NCBI GenBank assembly: GCA_013289265.1
Contig: JABDAH010000016.1
Coordinates: 3,371 to 35,666 of the forward strand
Length of the DNA: 32,296 nt
Source: Alphaproteobacteria bacterium
GTDB taxonomy: Bacteria; Pseudomonadota; Alphaproteobacteria; UBA9219
Direction of reading: 5' to 3'
The notes below the pieces were generated by a model. It saw only the letters and a program-made list of their open reading frames with translations, did not search any database and was not told the DNA's origin. Numbering within the stretch: position 1 is the stretch's first letter; each line of letters begins with the position of its first letter. Below are positions 32,270 to 32,296 of this stretch, piece after piece. Position numbers and translations under genes: made by a program.

Positions 32270-32296
32270 TTAAGCGACGTCCTGAATTTCTTCGTG
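32270..32296 (-). CDS. C-terminal end of an unidentified gene (partial)
   Basis: Reading the minus strand from the window edge gives HEEIQDVA followed by TAA. The position just before a bidirectional terminator, with 19 bases of spacing, fits the tail of a real gene. Eight residues are too few to identify it. Confidence 0.5.
   Translation of the reverse strand, partial: HEEIQDVA

Overview
The window looks like the chromosome of an alphaproteobacterium of moderate GC content. The evidence is its alphaproteobacterial-type proteins and gene neighbourhoods: a malic enzyme fused to a phosphotransacetylase domain, paired scoA/scoB CoA-transferase subunits, rplU-rpmA-obg, hpf-ptsN, yggT-folD-corA, and an M17 aminopeptidase near an NlpC/P60 hydrolase. 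A dense cluster of GANTC sites (the CcrM methylation motif) agrees with this. I cannot name a genus. Almost all genes are intact, densely packed housekeeping genes, with no phage, transposase, CRISPR array or plasmid backbone.

Layout. 1-1782: the N-terminal part of a membrane-bound PAS histidine kinase on the minus strand. It stops just after its H-box, and the first 60 bases encode a receiver-domain scrap on the opposite strand, so the kinase is split by an inversion or an assembly chimera. 1969-4233: maeB. 4262-4617: a small GIY-YIG nuclease gene enclosed by two inverted copies of a palindromic repeat. 4648-6893 (minus): scoA and scoB, separated by an LprI-like gene and a second small secreted protein. 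7102-9261: a protein with a caspase-like His-Gly/Ala-Cys signature, convergent with a secreted protein. 9343-11022 (minus): rplU-rpmA-obg. 11246-13430: a small Pro-rich ORF, a GT2 glycosyltransferase and galE. 13496-15629: yggT-folD-corA with overlapping stops and starts. 15633-18533 (minus): a MAPEG protein, ptsN, hpf and pyrD. 18608-20853: an S24 repressor with palindromic operators over its own promoter, then lysS. 20995-24389: a large secreted beta-helix protein and a DUF1761-like membrane protein. 24458-26244: tRNA-Leu(CAA) and a GT39-like membrane glycosyltransferase. 26286-28784: recO (minus) and a GT4 glycosyltransferase with an unusual tail. 28787-28976: a two-hairpin repeat element. 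29027-32214: a small secreted protein, an M17 aminopeptidase, a MarR regulator and an NlpC/P60 hydrolase. The last 27 bases are the tail of a minus-strand gene that shares a bidirectional terminator.

The most interesting features lie between or around the housekeeping genes: the GIY-YIG gene and its flanking repeat pair, the 190-bp two-hairpin element, seven GANTC sites in 114 bp before the MarR gene, the probably leaderless S24 repressor with overlapping operators, the caspase-like protein, and the interruption of the CoA-transferase operon. No complete novel multi-gene system is evident. The repeat-enclosed GIY-YIG unit and the GANTC-rich MarR leader are the best candidates for something undescribed.
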